DNA from: Arthrobacter sp. zg-Y238
GTDB lineage: Bacteria; Actinomycetota; Actinomycetes; Actinomycetales; Micrococcaceae
NCBI RefSeq assembly: GCF_024385525.1
Contig: NZ_JANFLU010000011.1
Coordinates: 62,001 to 126,000, forward strand
Direction of reading: 5' to 3'
Length of the DNA: 64,000 nucleotides
The notes under the pieces were generated by a model. The model searched no databases, was not told the origin of the DNA, and saw only the letters and a list, made by a program, of their open reading frames with translations. A program made the position numbers and the translations under genes. This document shows positions 20,041-28,550 of this stretch, piece after piece (position 1 is the first letter of the stretch; each line of letters starts with the position of its first letter).

Positions 20041-20078
20041 AGGCAAGGCCCCTCCTTCGGGAGGGGCCTTGCCTGGTT
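20041..20078 (+). terminator. Terminator of the NlpC/P60 operon
   Basis: A perfect 15-bp stem (20041-20055 with 20060-20074) with a TTCG tetraloop, followed by GGTTAAA. The T-run is short. Confidence 0.85.
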
Positions 20079-20271
20079 AAACCCTTGTTGAACCGCAGCC
20101 CGGGCACGGACGCAGGCGGTGCTGCTGGCCGGGGCCGGACCCCTGTCCCACCGGCATAAATAGCAAAGATGGCGATCGCGTTCTACTCTTGCATAGACAA
20201 TCCGATGTGCCGTTGGCGAAGCGGTGTCTTGTACTCACCGGTTCGCGGGCGGCAGGCGAAGAGGTATGTGC

Positions 20272-20772
20272 ATGCGCACTCTCGTTCTGAATGCTGGATA
20301 TGAACCGTTGGCCGTGATCACTTTCCGCCGCGCCTTGGTGCTGGTCCTGAATGGAAAGGCGAGTGTGGTGGCGGAAAGCGGCGAGCCCGTGGTCGGACCA
20401 AACGAAATCCTCCCTCGACCTTCGGTGATCCTGCTCCACCGGTACGTGAAGATTCCCTACCGGGAGGGCACCGTTGCCACCCGAAGGGGCGTCCTGCGCC
20501 GGGATAACCATGAATGCGCCTATTGCGGAAAGGCGGCGGCTACCGTGGACCACGTGGTGCCGCGGTCCCGCGGCGGCGATGACAGCTGGGAAAACCTGGT
20601 GGCCTGCTGCCTGCGATGCAACAACAGCAAAGGGGACCGGACGCTGGCCCAACTCGGCTGGGAGCTGCGGGTATCTCCCAAGGCACCCCGGGGTGCGCGC
20701 TGGCAGATCCGCGAGCTTGAACGTCCGTCGCCGCAGTGGGACCCGTTCCTGCAGAATGACACGGCTGCCTGA
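20272..20772 (+). CDS. HNH endonuclease family protein
   Basis: The 166-residue protein starts MRTLVLNAGYEPLAVI, an N-terminal domain common to this actinobacterial/cyanobacterial HNH family. It then carries the nuclease fold: CAYCG, the VDHVVPRSRGG catalytic His, NLVACC, and CNNSKGD. The two CxxC pairs bind structural zinc. I chose ATG 20272, seven bases after AAGAGG; ATG 20266 is too close to it. The biological role is unknown. Its stop overlaps the start of the mobA-like gene (TGATG). Confidence 0.88.
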   Translation: MRTLVLNAGYEPLAVITFRRALVLVLNGKASVVAESGEPVVGPNEILPRPSVILLHRYVKIPYREGTVATRRGVLRRDNHECAYCGKAAATVDHVVPRSRGGDDSWENLVACCLRCNNSKGDRTLAQLGWELRVSPKAPRGARWQIRELERPSPQWDPFLQNDTAA

Positions 20773-21422
20773 TGTCCGCTGCTTATGATGCAGTGATCCT
20801 GGCGGGCGGCCGTTCCACACGCCTTGGAGGCACACCCAAGGCGCTGCTCCTGGCCGGGGAGCGAACCCTGTTGGAAACCACCCTTGCCGCAGTGCCGGAT
20901 GCACGAAACGTCGCCGTCGCGGGGCCGCCGGAGCTGGCGAAGCTGCTCGGTTCCACCGTGCCGGCCGGGTGCCCGGGGAGACCGCTGCTGGTCCGCGAGG
21001 AGCCGGCCTACGCCGGACCGGCAGCAGCGGTCGGAGCCGCCGTCGCCGCCCTGGCGGCCCTGACGGACGGGAACAGGGACAGCGGCGAAAGCCCCTGGAC
21101 GATGGTCCTGGCCTGCGATATGCCGCAGGTCGCCGCCGCCGTCCGGGCCCTGCTGGCTGCAGCGGCCGTGCCGCCCGCCGAGAGCCTGCTGGCAGTGGAT
21201 TCCAGCGGCACCCGCCAGCCGCTGGCGGCGCTTTACCGCACAGCTGACCTGCGCGCCGCTGTTGATTCCCTGGCCGCAGAGGGTTTAGCGAACAAGCCCA
21301 TGAAGGCGTTGCTTGCTAGGGTGCAATGGAGGGGTGTTGATGTTCCCCCGACGAGTACAGCCGATGTTGACACCTGGAATGATGCACAAACCTTGGGTGT
21401 GAGCGCCGGGGACCTGCCGTAG
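20772..21422 (+). CDS. mobA: MobA-like molybdenum cofactor guanylyltransferase
   Basis: The 216-residue nucleotidyltransferase has the N-terminal GTP-binding loop LAGGRSTRLGGTPKALL and the metal-site Asp in LACDMPQ. MobA attaches GMP to molybdopterin to make the MGD cofactor of formate dehydrogenase-type enzymes. The loop Asp-Lys of classical MobA reads Thr-Pro-Lys here, a modest departure. The genes that follow (DUF6457, moeA, fdhD) support the assignment. Confidence 0.82.
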   Translation: MSAAYDAVILAGGRSTRLGGTPKALLLAGERTLLETTLAAVPDARNVAVAGPPELAKLLGSTVPAGCPGRPLLVREEPAYAGPAAAVGAAVAALAALTDGNRDSGESPWTMVLACDMPQVAAAVRALLAAAAVPPAESLLAVDSSGTRQPLAALYRTADLRAAVDSLAAEGLANKPMKALLARVQWRGVDVPPTSTADVDTWNDAQTLGVSAGDLP

Positions 21423-21458
21423 CACCGGGCGGTCCCCAAGCGAAACGAAGGAGCACGA

Positions 21459-21743
21459 ATGGCAAGCCAGCAGGAACAACTCGAGGCGTGGAGCGGCAGG
21501 CTGCTGCAGGCGCTGGAACTCGAGGGCACACCGGTGGATGTCTCCGCTGTCCTCGATCTGGCTGCAGCTGCAGCGCACAGCGTGGTGCGGCCCGCCGCCC
21601 CGCTGACCACCTTCATTGTCGGATATGCGGCGGGCCTCGCCGCCGGCAGCGGCCAGGCCGGCGACGCCGTCGCCATGGAATCGGCCATGGCTGTAGCCAC
21701 GGAACAGTGCCGGAACGCCGCAGCGGAAGGAGATGCCCGATGA
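21459..21743 (+). CDS. DUF6457-type small protein of the molybdenum cofactor operon
   Basis: A 94-residue helical protein with no catalytic motif. It begins MASQQEQLEAWSGRLLQALEL and contains AAAAAHSVVRPAAPLTTFIVGYAAGL. This type is encoded beside mobA and moeA in Actinobacteria and is often labelled a molybdopterin-guanine dinucleotide protein; its function is unknown. GAAGGAG is the ribosome site, and its stop overlaps the moeA start by four bases (ATGA). Confidence 0.8.
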   Translation: MASQQEQLEAWSGRLLQALELEGTPVDVSAVLDLAAAAAHSVVRPAAPLTTFIVGYAAGLAAGSGQAGDAVAMESAMAVATEQCRNAAAEGDAR

Positions 21744-23035
21744 GCGAACATGCCGCACCCGTCATCCTGCCCGCCCAGCCCAATGCGTCCTGGGCGCAGG
21801 CCCGCCACGCCGCCTATGCGGCCGCCCGTCCACTGCCGTATGAGACGGTGCCCCTCGACGAGGCACTCGGCCGGATCCTGGCCCTCGAAACCAGTGCCCT
21901 GCAACCGGTACCGCATTACGCCTCAGCGGCCATGGACGGATGGGTTGTCGCGGGGCCGCCGCCGTGGACTGTCATTACCCATGAGGAACCCGAGGTTGAG
22001 CGCTGGCAGATCCACCGTGAATCGGGCCGCCGCGCCCTTCAGCCGGGCGAGGCCGTGCAGATCCTCACCGGCGGGCTTATCCCCGAAGGCGCCGAAGCCG
22101 TCCTGCGCTCCGAAAGCGGAACGGTGTCGGCCACAACGCCGCCGCAGCTGACGCTCAGCGACCAGGCAAAGGAGTCGGAACCGCGTGCCGGCGAACATAT
22201 CCGCCCGGCCGGCGAAGAGGCGGCGGCGGGGGAGACCACTATCCCTGCGGGGAAGCTGCTCAACCCGGCCCATATTGCACTGGCTGCCGTGTGCGGACAT
22301 GACACCCTGCCGGTGCTGCGCTCCCCGCGCGTGTCCCTGCTGCTGACCGGAGATGAAGTCATCGAAGCCGGCCTGCCCGAGCCCGGACAGGTCCGGGACA
22401 CCTTTGGACCCCAGCTGCCGCAGCTGATCACGATGCTGGGCGGACGCATCGACGTCGTCCGGCGCCTGCCGGACCGGCTGGAGGATGTGGTGGCGGCGCT
22501 GAGCAGCGAAGCCACGGATGAACTCTCCATCGCAATGTCTTCCGGCGACGTCCTCGTCACTACCGGCGGCACCGGACGTTCGGACGCGGATCATCTGCGC
22601 CGTGCCTTGGAAGAGGTCGAGGCTGAACTCCTCGTTGACGGAATTGCCATGCGTCCGGGGCATCCCACCATGCTGGCCCGGTTGCAGGACGGCCGCCTGC
22701 TGGTAGCGCTGCCCGGCAACCCGCTGGCCGCGATGATGGCCGTCTTCACGATCGTCCAACCGCTGCTGGACGGACTCCGCGGGGCACCGATTTCCCGTGA
22801 ACGGCATGTCCTTGCGGGTGTGGATCTGGAACCATTGCCCGGAAGGACCCGGCTGGTTCCCTGCAGCATCCAGGAAGACCGGGCCATGCCTTCGCCGTAT
22901 TTCCGCTCCGGGATGCTCCGCGGACTGGCCGAGGCGGACGCCGTTATGGTGGTGCCGCCGGAGGGCTGCATCAGGGACCAGGCCGTGATGGCGCTGCCCC
23001 TGCCATGGCAGGTCAACCGCGCACCGTCCGGATAA
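21740..23035 (+). CDS. moeA: Molybdopterin molybdenumtransferase MoeA
   Basis: The 431-residue enzyme inserts molybdate into adenylylated molybdopterin. Visible motifs are AMDGWVV, the LLTGDEVIEAG loop, the MoaB/Mog-like domain TTGGTGRSDADHL, and LPGNPLAAMM. The start is the ATG at 21740 inside the ATGA overlap, although the frame is open upstream. It is slightly long, with a 25-residue N-terminal extension rich in Ala/Arg. Confidence 0.93.
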   Translation: MSEHAAPVILPAQPNASWAQARHAAYAAARPLPYETVPLDEALGRILALETSALQPVPHYASAAMDGWVVAGPPPWTVITHEEPEVERWQIHRESGRRALQPGEAVQILTGGLIPEGAEAVLRSESGTVSATTPPQLTLSDQAKESEPRAGEHIRPAGEEAAAGETTIPAGKLLNPAHIALAAVCGHDTLPVLRSPRVSLLLTGDEVIEAGLPEPGQVRDTFGPQLPQLITMLGGRIDVVRRLPDRLEDVVAALSSEATDELSIAMSSGDVLVTTGGTGRSDADHLRRALEEVEAELLVDGIAMRPGHPTMLARLQDGRLLVALPGNPLAAMMAVFTIVQPLLDGLRGAPISRERHVLAGVDLEPLPGRTRLVPCSIQEDRAMPSPYFRSGMLRGLAEADAVMVVPPEGCIRDQAVMALPLPWQVNRAPSG

Positions 23036-23127
23036 GCCCGGCCACCGGTAGGCACGGCGAGCAGGACACCCCGGGAAGCCCCGGCCACCCGGAGCCAGAG
23101 TCAATGCACTAAAGACAGGGAGACACC

Positions 23128-23997
23128 ATGGGACGGGTTACCCAGCGAGGGCGGGTCACACGCTTCCGGTTGGACGGGACCGTCAGCCGGCGGGACGACG
23201 TATTGGCGGGGGAGGAACCGCTGGAAATCCGGGTGATGGGTAAGTCCTTCACCGTCACCATGCGGACCCCCGGCGACGACTTTGACCTGGTGGCCGGGTT
23301 CCTGGTCTCAGAAGGGGTGATCTGGGATCCGGCCCAGCTCATCAGCCTGCGGTACTGCGCCGGAGTGGATGACGATGGCAAGCAGACCTTCAATGTGGTG
23401 GATGTCCAGCTCCGGCCGGGTACCCCGCTCCCGGACACCGGGATGGAACGGCACGTCTATACGTCCAGCTCCTGCGGCATCTGCGGAACGGCGTCCATCG
23501 AAGCGGTCCGGAAGTCGTCGCACTTCGATCCGTCCTCGGACGGAGTGAGGCTCCCGTTGGACATGCTGGCGGCCCTGCCGGACCGGCTGCGCGAAGGCCA
23601 GAAAGTCTTTGACCGCACCGGCGGCGTCCACGCGGCGGGTCTGTTCAACGCCGACGGCGAGCTGTTGTGCCTGCGCGAGGACGTTGGCCGGCACAACGCG
23701 GTGGACAAGGTGGTGGGGTGGGCCCTGCGCGCCGGGATGCTGCCCCTGCGCGGAATGGTGCTGCAGGTATCCGGACGGGCGTCCTTCGAGTTGGTCCAGA
23801 AGGCCCAGCTCGCGGGCATCCCGGTGCTCGCCGCCGTCAGCGCGCCGTCCGCGCTTTCCGTGGATTTGGCCAAGGACGCCGGACTAACGCTGATCGGTTT
23901 CAGCCGCGGTACGTCGCTGAACTGCTATTCCGCGCCGGAACGGATCCTAGCTGCCGCCCCCGCACCCGTCCAGCCGCAGTTGTCGGCGGGCGCCTAG
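23128..23997 (+). CDS. fdhD: Formate dehydrogenase accessory sulfurtransferase FdhD
   Basis: The 289-residue protein has the sulfur-carrying Cys pair in SSSCGICGTASI and the signature CLREDVGRHNAVDKVVG. FdhD moves sulfur from IscS to the molybdenum bis-MGD cofactor, which formate dehydrogenase needs. No formate dehydrogenase is in the window. It belongs with mobA and moeA, 92 bases downstream of moeA. Its stop overlaps by four bases the stop of the convergent kinase gene. Confidence 0.95.
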   Translation: MGRVTQRGRVTRFRLDGTVSRRDDVLAGEEPLEIRVMGKSFTVTMRTPGDDFDLVAGFLVSEGVIWDPAQLISLRYCAGVDDDGKQTFNVVDVQLRPGTPLPDTGMERHVYTSSSCGICGTASIEAVRKSSHFDPSSDGVRLPLDMLAALPDRLREGQKVFDRTGGVHAAGLFNADGELLCLREDVGRHNAVDKVVGWALRAGMLPLRGMVLQVSGRASFELVQKAQLAGIPVLAAVSAPSALSVDLAKDAGLTLIGFSRGTSLNCYSAPERILAAAPAPVQPQLSAGA

Positions 23998-25706
23998 CGG
24001 GCGGCCGGAAGCTGGACGGTGGCCGTGGTGCCCTCGCCCACCTTGGAGGCAATCCCCAGGTCCCCGCCGTGCTGAAGCACGATGTCCTGGACGATGGCCA
24101 GGCCCAGGCCGGTACCGGGGATGGCTGCGGACGTGGCATTGGAGGCACGGAAGAAACGCCGGAACAGGTTGGGCAGGTCCGCTTCCGGGATGCCGATGCC
24201 GGTGTCGCGGATCTGTACCCGCACAACGGGGCCGGCGCCGTCCGGTGACACCAGCGCGGCACTGACCTGCACGGTTCCACCGGCCGGCGTGAATTTCACG
24301 GCGTTGGAGCAGAGATTGGTGAAGACCTGCTCCAACTGGGCGCGGTCTCCGTCGACCAGCAAGGGATCGGTGCCGAGCTCCAACCGCAGATCCAGGCTGC
24401 TGGCCCCGGCGGCCGGTGCCAGTGAGGCGGCAACGGCGCGCAGGAGTTCTTCCAGGTCCACTTCCTCCACCTCGAGGTTGGTCTCATCCGCATCCTGCCG
24501 GGAAATGGTCAGCAGATCACTGATCAGCTGGTTGAGTCGAACGGCATTGCGGCCAACGATCTTGAGCATCTGCGCGACGTCGTCCGGGATGTCCCCGCCC
24601 GAGCCGTCGAGGATGAGGTCCAGGTAACCGGTGATCGAGGTCAGCGGTGTCCGCAGTTCATGGTTGACCGTGGCCACGAAATCGGTCTTGGCCCGGTCCA
24701 GGTCACGCTGGCGTTTGAGCACCATCCGCTGCGCGGTAATCAGGTTTCCCTGCACGAGACCGTGCGCCAGGTTTCCGCTGACATGCTGGATCAGGGAGAT
24801 CTCCGTGCTCGTCCAGTCCCGCGGGGCACCCTCGCCGGCAAGCCAGAGCAGCCCGAACGCCTTGTCTCCGTGGCCGAGCGGCACAATCACGGAGGTGCGC
24901 AGCCCGGCAGTCCGTGAGTCGGCGCTTATCGATACCGGCTCATCGGCGGGCTGACCGTGGTCTTCCACCGCCATTCCCCGGCCCCGCTCCCAGAGCGTTT
25001 CGGCCAGCTCGCCGGTGGTATGTGCGTTCAACGCGGGAATGCCCCCGGAGGTGTCCTCACGGCTCCACGCCAGCGCCAGTTCCGGAACGCGCTCATCCGG
25101 GAAGGTGACCAGCAGTACGTGGTCCGCTTCGAAGGTGGCTCCGAGTCCGTGAACCACTACCTCAGCCATTTGCTGCGGATCATTCGTGGCCCGGATGGCG
25201 GCGGAAATGCGGCGCGTATCCTCGCGCAGCCGCGAGGTGGCCGCCCGCCGGTCCCTGCGTGCCCGCGCGGTGGCCAGGATGAGGTTGACCCGGCGCGCCA
25301 GGTCCTCGGGGTCCACCGGGCTGGACACGAAGTCGGCAATGCCCAGGTCAACCATGAAGTCCATGTCCAGCCCGGCCTCGCCTGCCACGAGGATGACCGG
25401 CAGCTTGGTCATGGCCGGTTCGTGTCGGAGGCGCTTGAGCATGTCCATTCCGGCAACCTGACGGACGGTGGAATCCACCACCGCCAGCACCGGCGAGCCG
25501 GACCGGGCAGCTTCCATGGCCTCGTCCAGGTCCAGCACGGGGACTGCATCCAGGCCCGCATCGGCGAGGATTCCGGCCACGACGGAGAAGACCTCGGGCT
25601 GTTCAACGGCAACCAGCGCCGTGGGACGCGGTTCTGTGCCGGGAATATTGCCCTCCGAAGAGGCGTCGCCCATGGGGGCGGCGAAGGGTTTGAGTGCCGG
25701 GGGCAT
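23994..25706 (-). CDS. Histidine kinase with N-terminal pseudo-receiver and GAF domain
   Basis: The 570-residue soluble protein has a receiver-like domain at about residues 28-145, a GAF domain at about 165-310, and then HisKA (FVATVNHELRTPLTSI) and HATPase (NLCSNAVKFTP, DTGIGIPEADL, GTGLGLAIV). The receiver keeps an Asp at the acceptor place (AVVDSTV) but lacks the usual acidic pair (ALVAVEQ) and the conserved Lys (VSSPVDP for KPFDP), so it is probably a non-phosphorylated sensing or dimer domain. There is no transmembrane helix and no partner regulator nearby. It is divergent from the ABC exporter gene. Confidence 0.9.
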   Translation of the reverse strand: MPPALKPFAAPMGDASSEGNIPGTEPRPTALVAVEQPEVFSVVAGILADAGLDAVPVLDLDEAMEAARSGSPVLAVVDSTVRQVAGMDMLKRLRHEPAMTKLPVILVAGEAGLDMDFMVDLGIADFVSSPVDPEDLARRVNLILATARARRDRRAATSRLREDTRRISAAIRATNDPQQMAEVVVHGLGATFEADHVLLVTFPDERVPELALAWSREDTSGGIPALNAHTTGELAETLWERGRGMAVEDHGQPADEPVSISADSRTAGLRTSVIVPLGHGDKAFGLLWLAGEGAPRDWTSTEISLIQHVSGNLAHGLVQGNLITAQRMVLKRQRDLDRAKTDFVATVNHELRTPLTSITGYLDLILDGSGGDIPDDVAQMLKIVGRNAVRLNQLISDLLTISRQDADETNLEVEEVDLEELLRAVAASLAPAAGASSLDLRLELGTDPLLVDGDRAQLEQVFTNLCSNAVKFTPAGGTVQVSAALVSPDGAGPVVRVQIRDTGIGIPEADLPNLFRRFFRASNATSAAIPGTGLGLAIVQDIVLQHGGDLGIASKVGEGTTATVQLPAAR

Positions 25707-25902
25707 TACGGCCTTTCGTCGGTGCCCGGTTCAGCTTCAGGGGCAGCGATTCGAAGTGTACCAGCGCCCGGAGCCAAAATAGTGACTTGTTTCACTGTGC
25801 CCTCAGGGGCGGATTCCGCAGCAGTTTCAGCCACTAGCGATCGGCCGGGAACGTCCTCCGGACGGGCTTAAGCTGGAACGTGCGGATATCGGAGGAACAG
25901 AC

Positions 25903-27786
25903 ATGAGCATGGAAGGCGCAGCGTGGGGTTCGCTGATGCAGATCTCCCGCGCCAAAGGCGTAGACGGCAAGATTTCGCGGGAAACACTGAAGCGGATTGT
26001 CCGCTTCGCCGCTCCCTACCGGACCCGGCTCCTGGGGTTCGTGCTGTTGTCCGTGGTGGGCGCGTTCCTGGCCGTGGCGACGCCGGTCCTGGCCGGGCAG
26101 GTGGTCAACTCCATCGTGGCCGGCACCGCGCCGGACGTCGTGATCCGGTTGGCTCTGCTGATTGCCGCCGTCGCCGTGGCGGACGCGGCAGTCTCCCTTG
26201 CCACGCGCTGGTTTTCCTCGCGTATCGGCGAAAGCGTCATCCTGGATCTGCGCACCGCGGTGTTCGACCACGTCCAGAAGATGCCCATTGCCTTCTTTAC
26301 CCGCACGCGCACGGGTGCGCTGGTCAGCCGGCTCAACAATGACGTAATCGGTGCCCAGCAGGCCTTTAGCGGAACCCTTTCCGGCGTGGTGAGCAACGTC
26401 GTCGCACTGGTGCTGACCCTGATCGTGATGCTCGGAACTTCCTGGCAGGTGACCGTGCTGGCCATGTTGCTGCTGCCGGTGTTCCTGCTGCCGGCACGGC
26501 GGATGGGCGGCCGGCTCGCCGCGCTCCGTCGGGAGGCTGCCAACCACAACGCGTCCATGGGCACGCAGATGACCGAGCGGTTCTCCGCACCCGGTGCCAC
26601 CCTGGTCAAGTTGTTCGGCCGGCCCGACGCCGAGTCGCGCGAATTCGCCCTCCGCGCCTCCCGGGTGCGGGACATCGGCGTGAAGATGGCAATGATGCAG
26701 GCCGTCTTCGTGACGGCCCTGACCCTGGTGTCGGCCCTGGCCCTGGCCCTGGTCTACGGGCTGGGCGGTTACCTGGCGCTCCAGGGCAGCCTGAACACGG
26801 GCGACGTCGTGACCCTGGCGCTGCTGCTGACCCGGCTTTATGCGCCGCTGACCTCCCTGGCCAACGCCCGGGTGGAGATCATGAGCGCGGTAGTGAGCTT
26901 CGAGCGGGTCTTCGAAATCCTGGACCTTCGCCCCTTGATCCGTGAGAAAAAATCCCCGGCACCGGTGCCGGCCGGGCCCCTGAGCGTGGAGTTCGACGAC
27001 GTCCGGTTCGCCTATCCCACCGCGGACAAGGTGTCCCTCGCCTCGCTGGAAGAGGTGGCTGTCCTGGACACCCGCGGCGGGGAGGAAGTCCTGCATGGGG
27101 TGTCCTTCCGCGTTGAACCGGGGCAGACCGTCGCCCTGGTTGGGACTTCGGGAGCGGGCAAGTCGACCATTGCGCAGCTGCTGGCACGGCTGTACGACGT
27201 CGATTCGGGGGCCGTGCGCTTCTCCGGCACCGATGTGCGGGACCTGAGTTTTGCCGGCATCCGGCAGGCGCTGGGCATGGTGACCCAGGACGGGCACCTG
27301 TTCCACGAGACCATCCGGGCGAACCTGCTGCTGGCTAACCCCGAAGCCGGCGACGACCAGGTCTGGGATGCGCTGCGCCGTGCGCGGCTGGAGGATATGG
27401 TGCGGTCCCTGCCGGACGGGTTGGAGACCATGGTGGGGGAGCGCGGCTACCGGCTTTCGGGCGGCGAACGCCAGCGCATGACCATCGCGCGGCTGCTGCT
27501 GGCACAGCCGCGGATCGTGATCCTGGATGAGGCCACGGCCGCTTTGGATTCCACGTCCGAGGCCGCCGTGCAGGCCGCCCTGGGTGAGGCGCTGCAGGGG
27601 CGGACCGCCGTCGTGATTGCCCACCGGCTCTCCACCATCCGAAATGCCGACCGGATCCTGGTCATCGAGGGCGGTCGGATCGCGGAACAGGGAACGCACG
27701 CGGAACTGCTGGAGCGGGACGGGCGCTACGCGGAGCTGTACAACACCCAGTTCGCCGCTGAGCCGGCCACGGAGGCAGTGGAGTAA
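25903..27786 (+). CDS. ABC exporter half-transporter (TM domain fused to ATPase)
   Basis: The 627-residue protein has six helices in the first 330 residues, then an ATPase with Walker A GTSGAGKSTI, signature LSGGERQRMTIARLLL, Walker B IVILDEATAALD and H-loop IAHRLSTI. It works as a dimer. The family exports drugs, lipids or peptides; the substrate is unknown. The ATG follows GGAGGAACA. There is no second subunit gene beside it, so a homodimer is likely. Confidence 0.9.
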   Translation: MSMEGAAWGSLMQISRAKGVDGKISRETLKRIVRFAAPYRTRLLGFVLLSVVGAFLAVATPVLAGQVVNSIVAGTAPDVVIRLALLIAAVAVADAAVSLATRWFSSRIGESVILDLRTAVFDHVQKMPIAFFTRTRTGALVSRLNNDVIGAQQAFSGTLSGVVSNVVALVLTLIVMLGTSWQVTVLAMLLLPVFLLPARRMGGRLAALRREAANHNASMGTQMTERFSAPGATLVKLFGRPDAESREFALRASRVRDIGVKMAMMQAVFVTALTLVSALALALVYGLGGYLALQGSLNTGDVVTLALLLTRLYAPLTSLANARVEIMSAVVSFERVFEILDLRPLIREKKSPAPVPAGPLSVEFDDVRFAYPTADKVSLASLEEVAVLDTRGGEEVLHGVSFRVEPGQTVALVGTSGAGKSTIAQLLARLYDVDSGAVRFSGTDVRDLSFAGIRQALGMVTQDGHLFHETIRANLLLANPEAGDDQVWDALRRARLEDMVRSLPDGLETMVGERGYRLSGGERQRMTIARLLLAQPRIVILDEATAALDSTSEAAVQAALGEALQGRTAVVIAHRLSTIRNADRILVIEGGRIAEQGTHAELLERDGRYAELYNTQFAAEPATEAVE

Positions 27787-27824
27787 GTCCACGGGCGAAG
27801 AGGGGTGCCCCTTAAAGAAAAATG

Positions 27825-27898
27825 TGCCCCCGGCCGGAATCGAACCGACGACCTGCCCTTTAGGAGAGGGCCGCTCTATCCTACTGAGCTACGAGGGC
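27825..27898 (-). tRNA. tRNA-Arg, anticodon CCT
   Basis: Reading the minus strand gives a full cloverleaf. The acceptor GCCCTCG pairs with CGGGGGC, the D arm starts TAGCTCAG, and the anticodon stem GCCCT closes the loop CTCCTAA (anticodon CCT, reading AGG). The T arm has GGTTCGATTCC. The discriminator is A; CCA is not encoded. No integrated element or repeat of its 3' end is visible nearby. Confidence 0.96.
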
Positions 27899-27930
27899 GG
27901 ACCGCCGACTTCCCGGCGGGCGGTACCAGC

Positions 27931-28464
27931 TTACCCGTTTCTCCCGCTGCGTGGTTGCAACCCGTCCGGAGCGCCGTCGTTGTCGGGGGCCGCGGCGCCG
28001 TCGGACTGCCGGTCCTTAATATGGCGGTCATAGCTCTCACGGATGGCCTGCATAAAGCCCAGGATGGTGCGCAGCTCCGTTTCCGTGTACCGCGACATGA
28101 CCTCGTCGGTGAGGGCGCCCAGGGGGCCGAAGTAGGCACCGGCAAGCTGCATGGCCAGGGGTTCGAAGTGCAGGGTAACCTTCCGCCTGTCCGCATGGCT
28201 GCGGTTGCGGTGGATGTGGCCGATGCGCTCCAGCCGGTCGATCACCGCTGTTGTGGCGCCGGAGGAGGTGCCCAGCCGGGCGCTGAGCTGCCCGGCGGTT
28301 AGTGCCTCATGCCGCATCTCCGCCTCCATGATGAGCACCAGGGCGCGCATGTCCGTGGCATTCAGGCCGTTGGAGTGCGCGAAAGCGTCCGCGACACGCT
28401 GGCCGTCCAGGCTCATGCCGCGGATTGCGTCGACGATCTCCCGCCGTAGCTCTTTGTCCTCCAC
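27931..28464 (-). CDS. MarR-family transcriptional regulator
   Basis: The 177-residue protein has a winged helix with LTAGQLSARLGTSSGATTAVIDRLE and the wing IHRNRSHADRRKVTLHF, flanked by dimerisation helices; the C-terminal 25 residues are a polar tail. The start is GTG. It is divergent from the MMPL exporter gene across 86 bases that hold an inverted repeat, the usual arrangement of a repressor with its efflux target. Confidence 0.92.
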   Translation of the reverse strand: MEDKELRREIVDAIRGMSLDGQRVADAFAHSNGLNATDMRALVLIMEAEMRHEALTAGQLSARLGTSSGATTAVIDRLERIGHIHRNRSHADRRKVTLHFEPLAMQLAGAYFGPLGALTDEVMSRYTETELRTILGFMQAIRESYDRHIKDRQSDGAAAPDNDGAPDGLQPRSGRNG

Positions 28465-28487
28465 AAACCAATAGTAACTGGGAATTG

Positions 28488-28528
28488 AAGTATCTCTATA
28501 TCTAAGATACTTTCGAATGGAGATACTT
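28488..28528. promoter_or_regulatory. Probable MarR operator between marR and mmpL
   Basis: AAGTATCT (28488-28495) and AGATACTT (28505-28512) form a perfect 8-bp inverted repeat around nine bases. A third half-site, AGATACTT, follows at 28521-28528. The site sits between the divergent starts and would cover both promoters. Confidence 0.75.
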
Positions 28529-28550
28529 TTTAGACGGCTTGGAGAAGCGC

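Noticed and set aside
25834-27792. A 652-codon open frame opposite the ABC exporter
   Set aside because: Shadow of the exporter gene; the composition (many Gln, His, Gly) is typical of antisense reading of high-GC DNA.
27825-27898. tRNA-Arg as an attachment site for an integrated element
   Set aside because: No integrase gene and no second copy of the tRNA 3' end are seen; the flanking genes look native.
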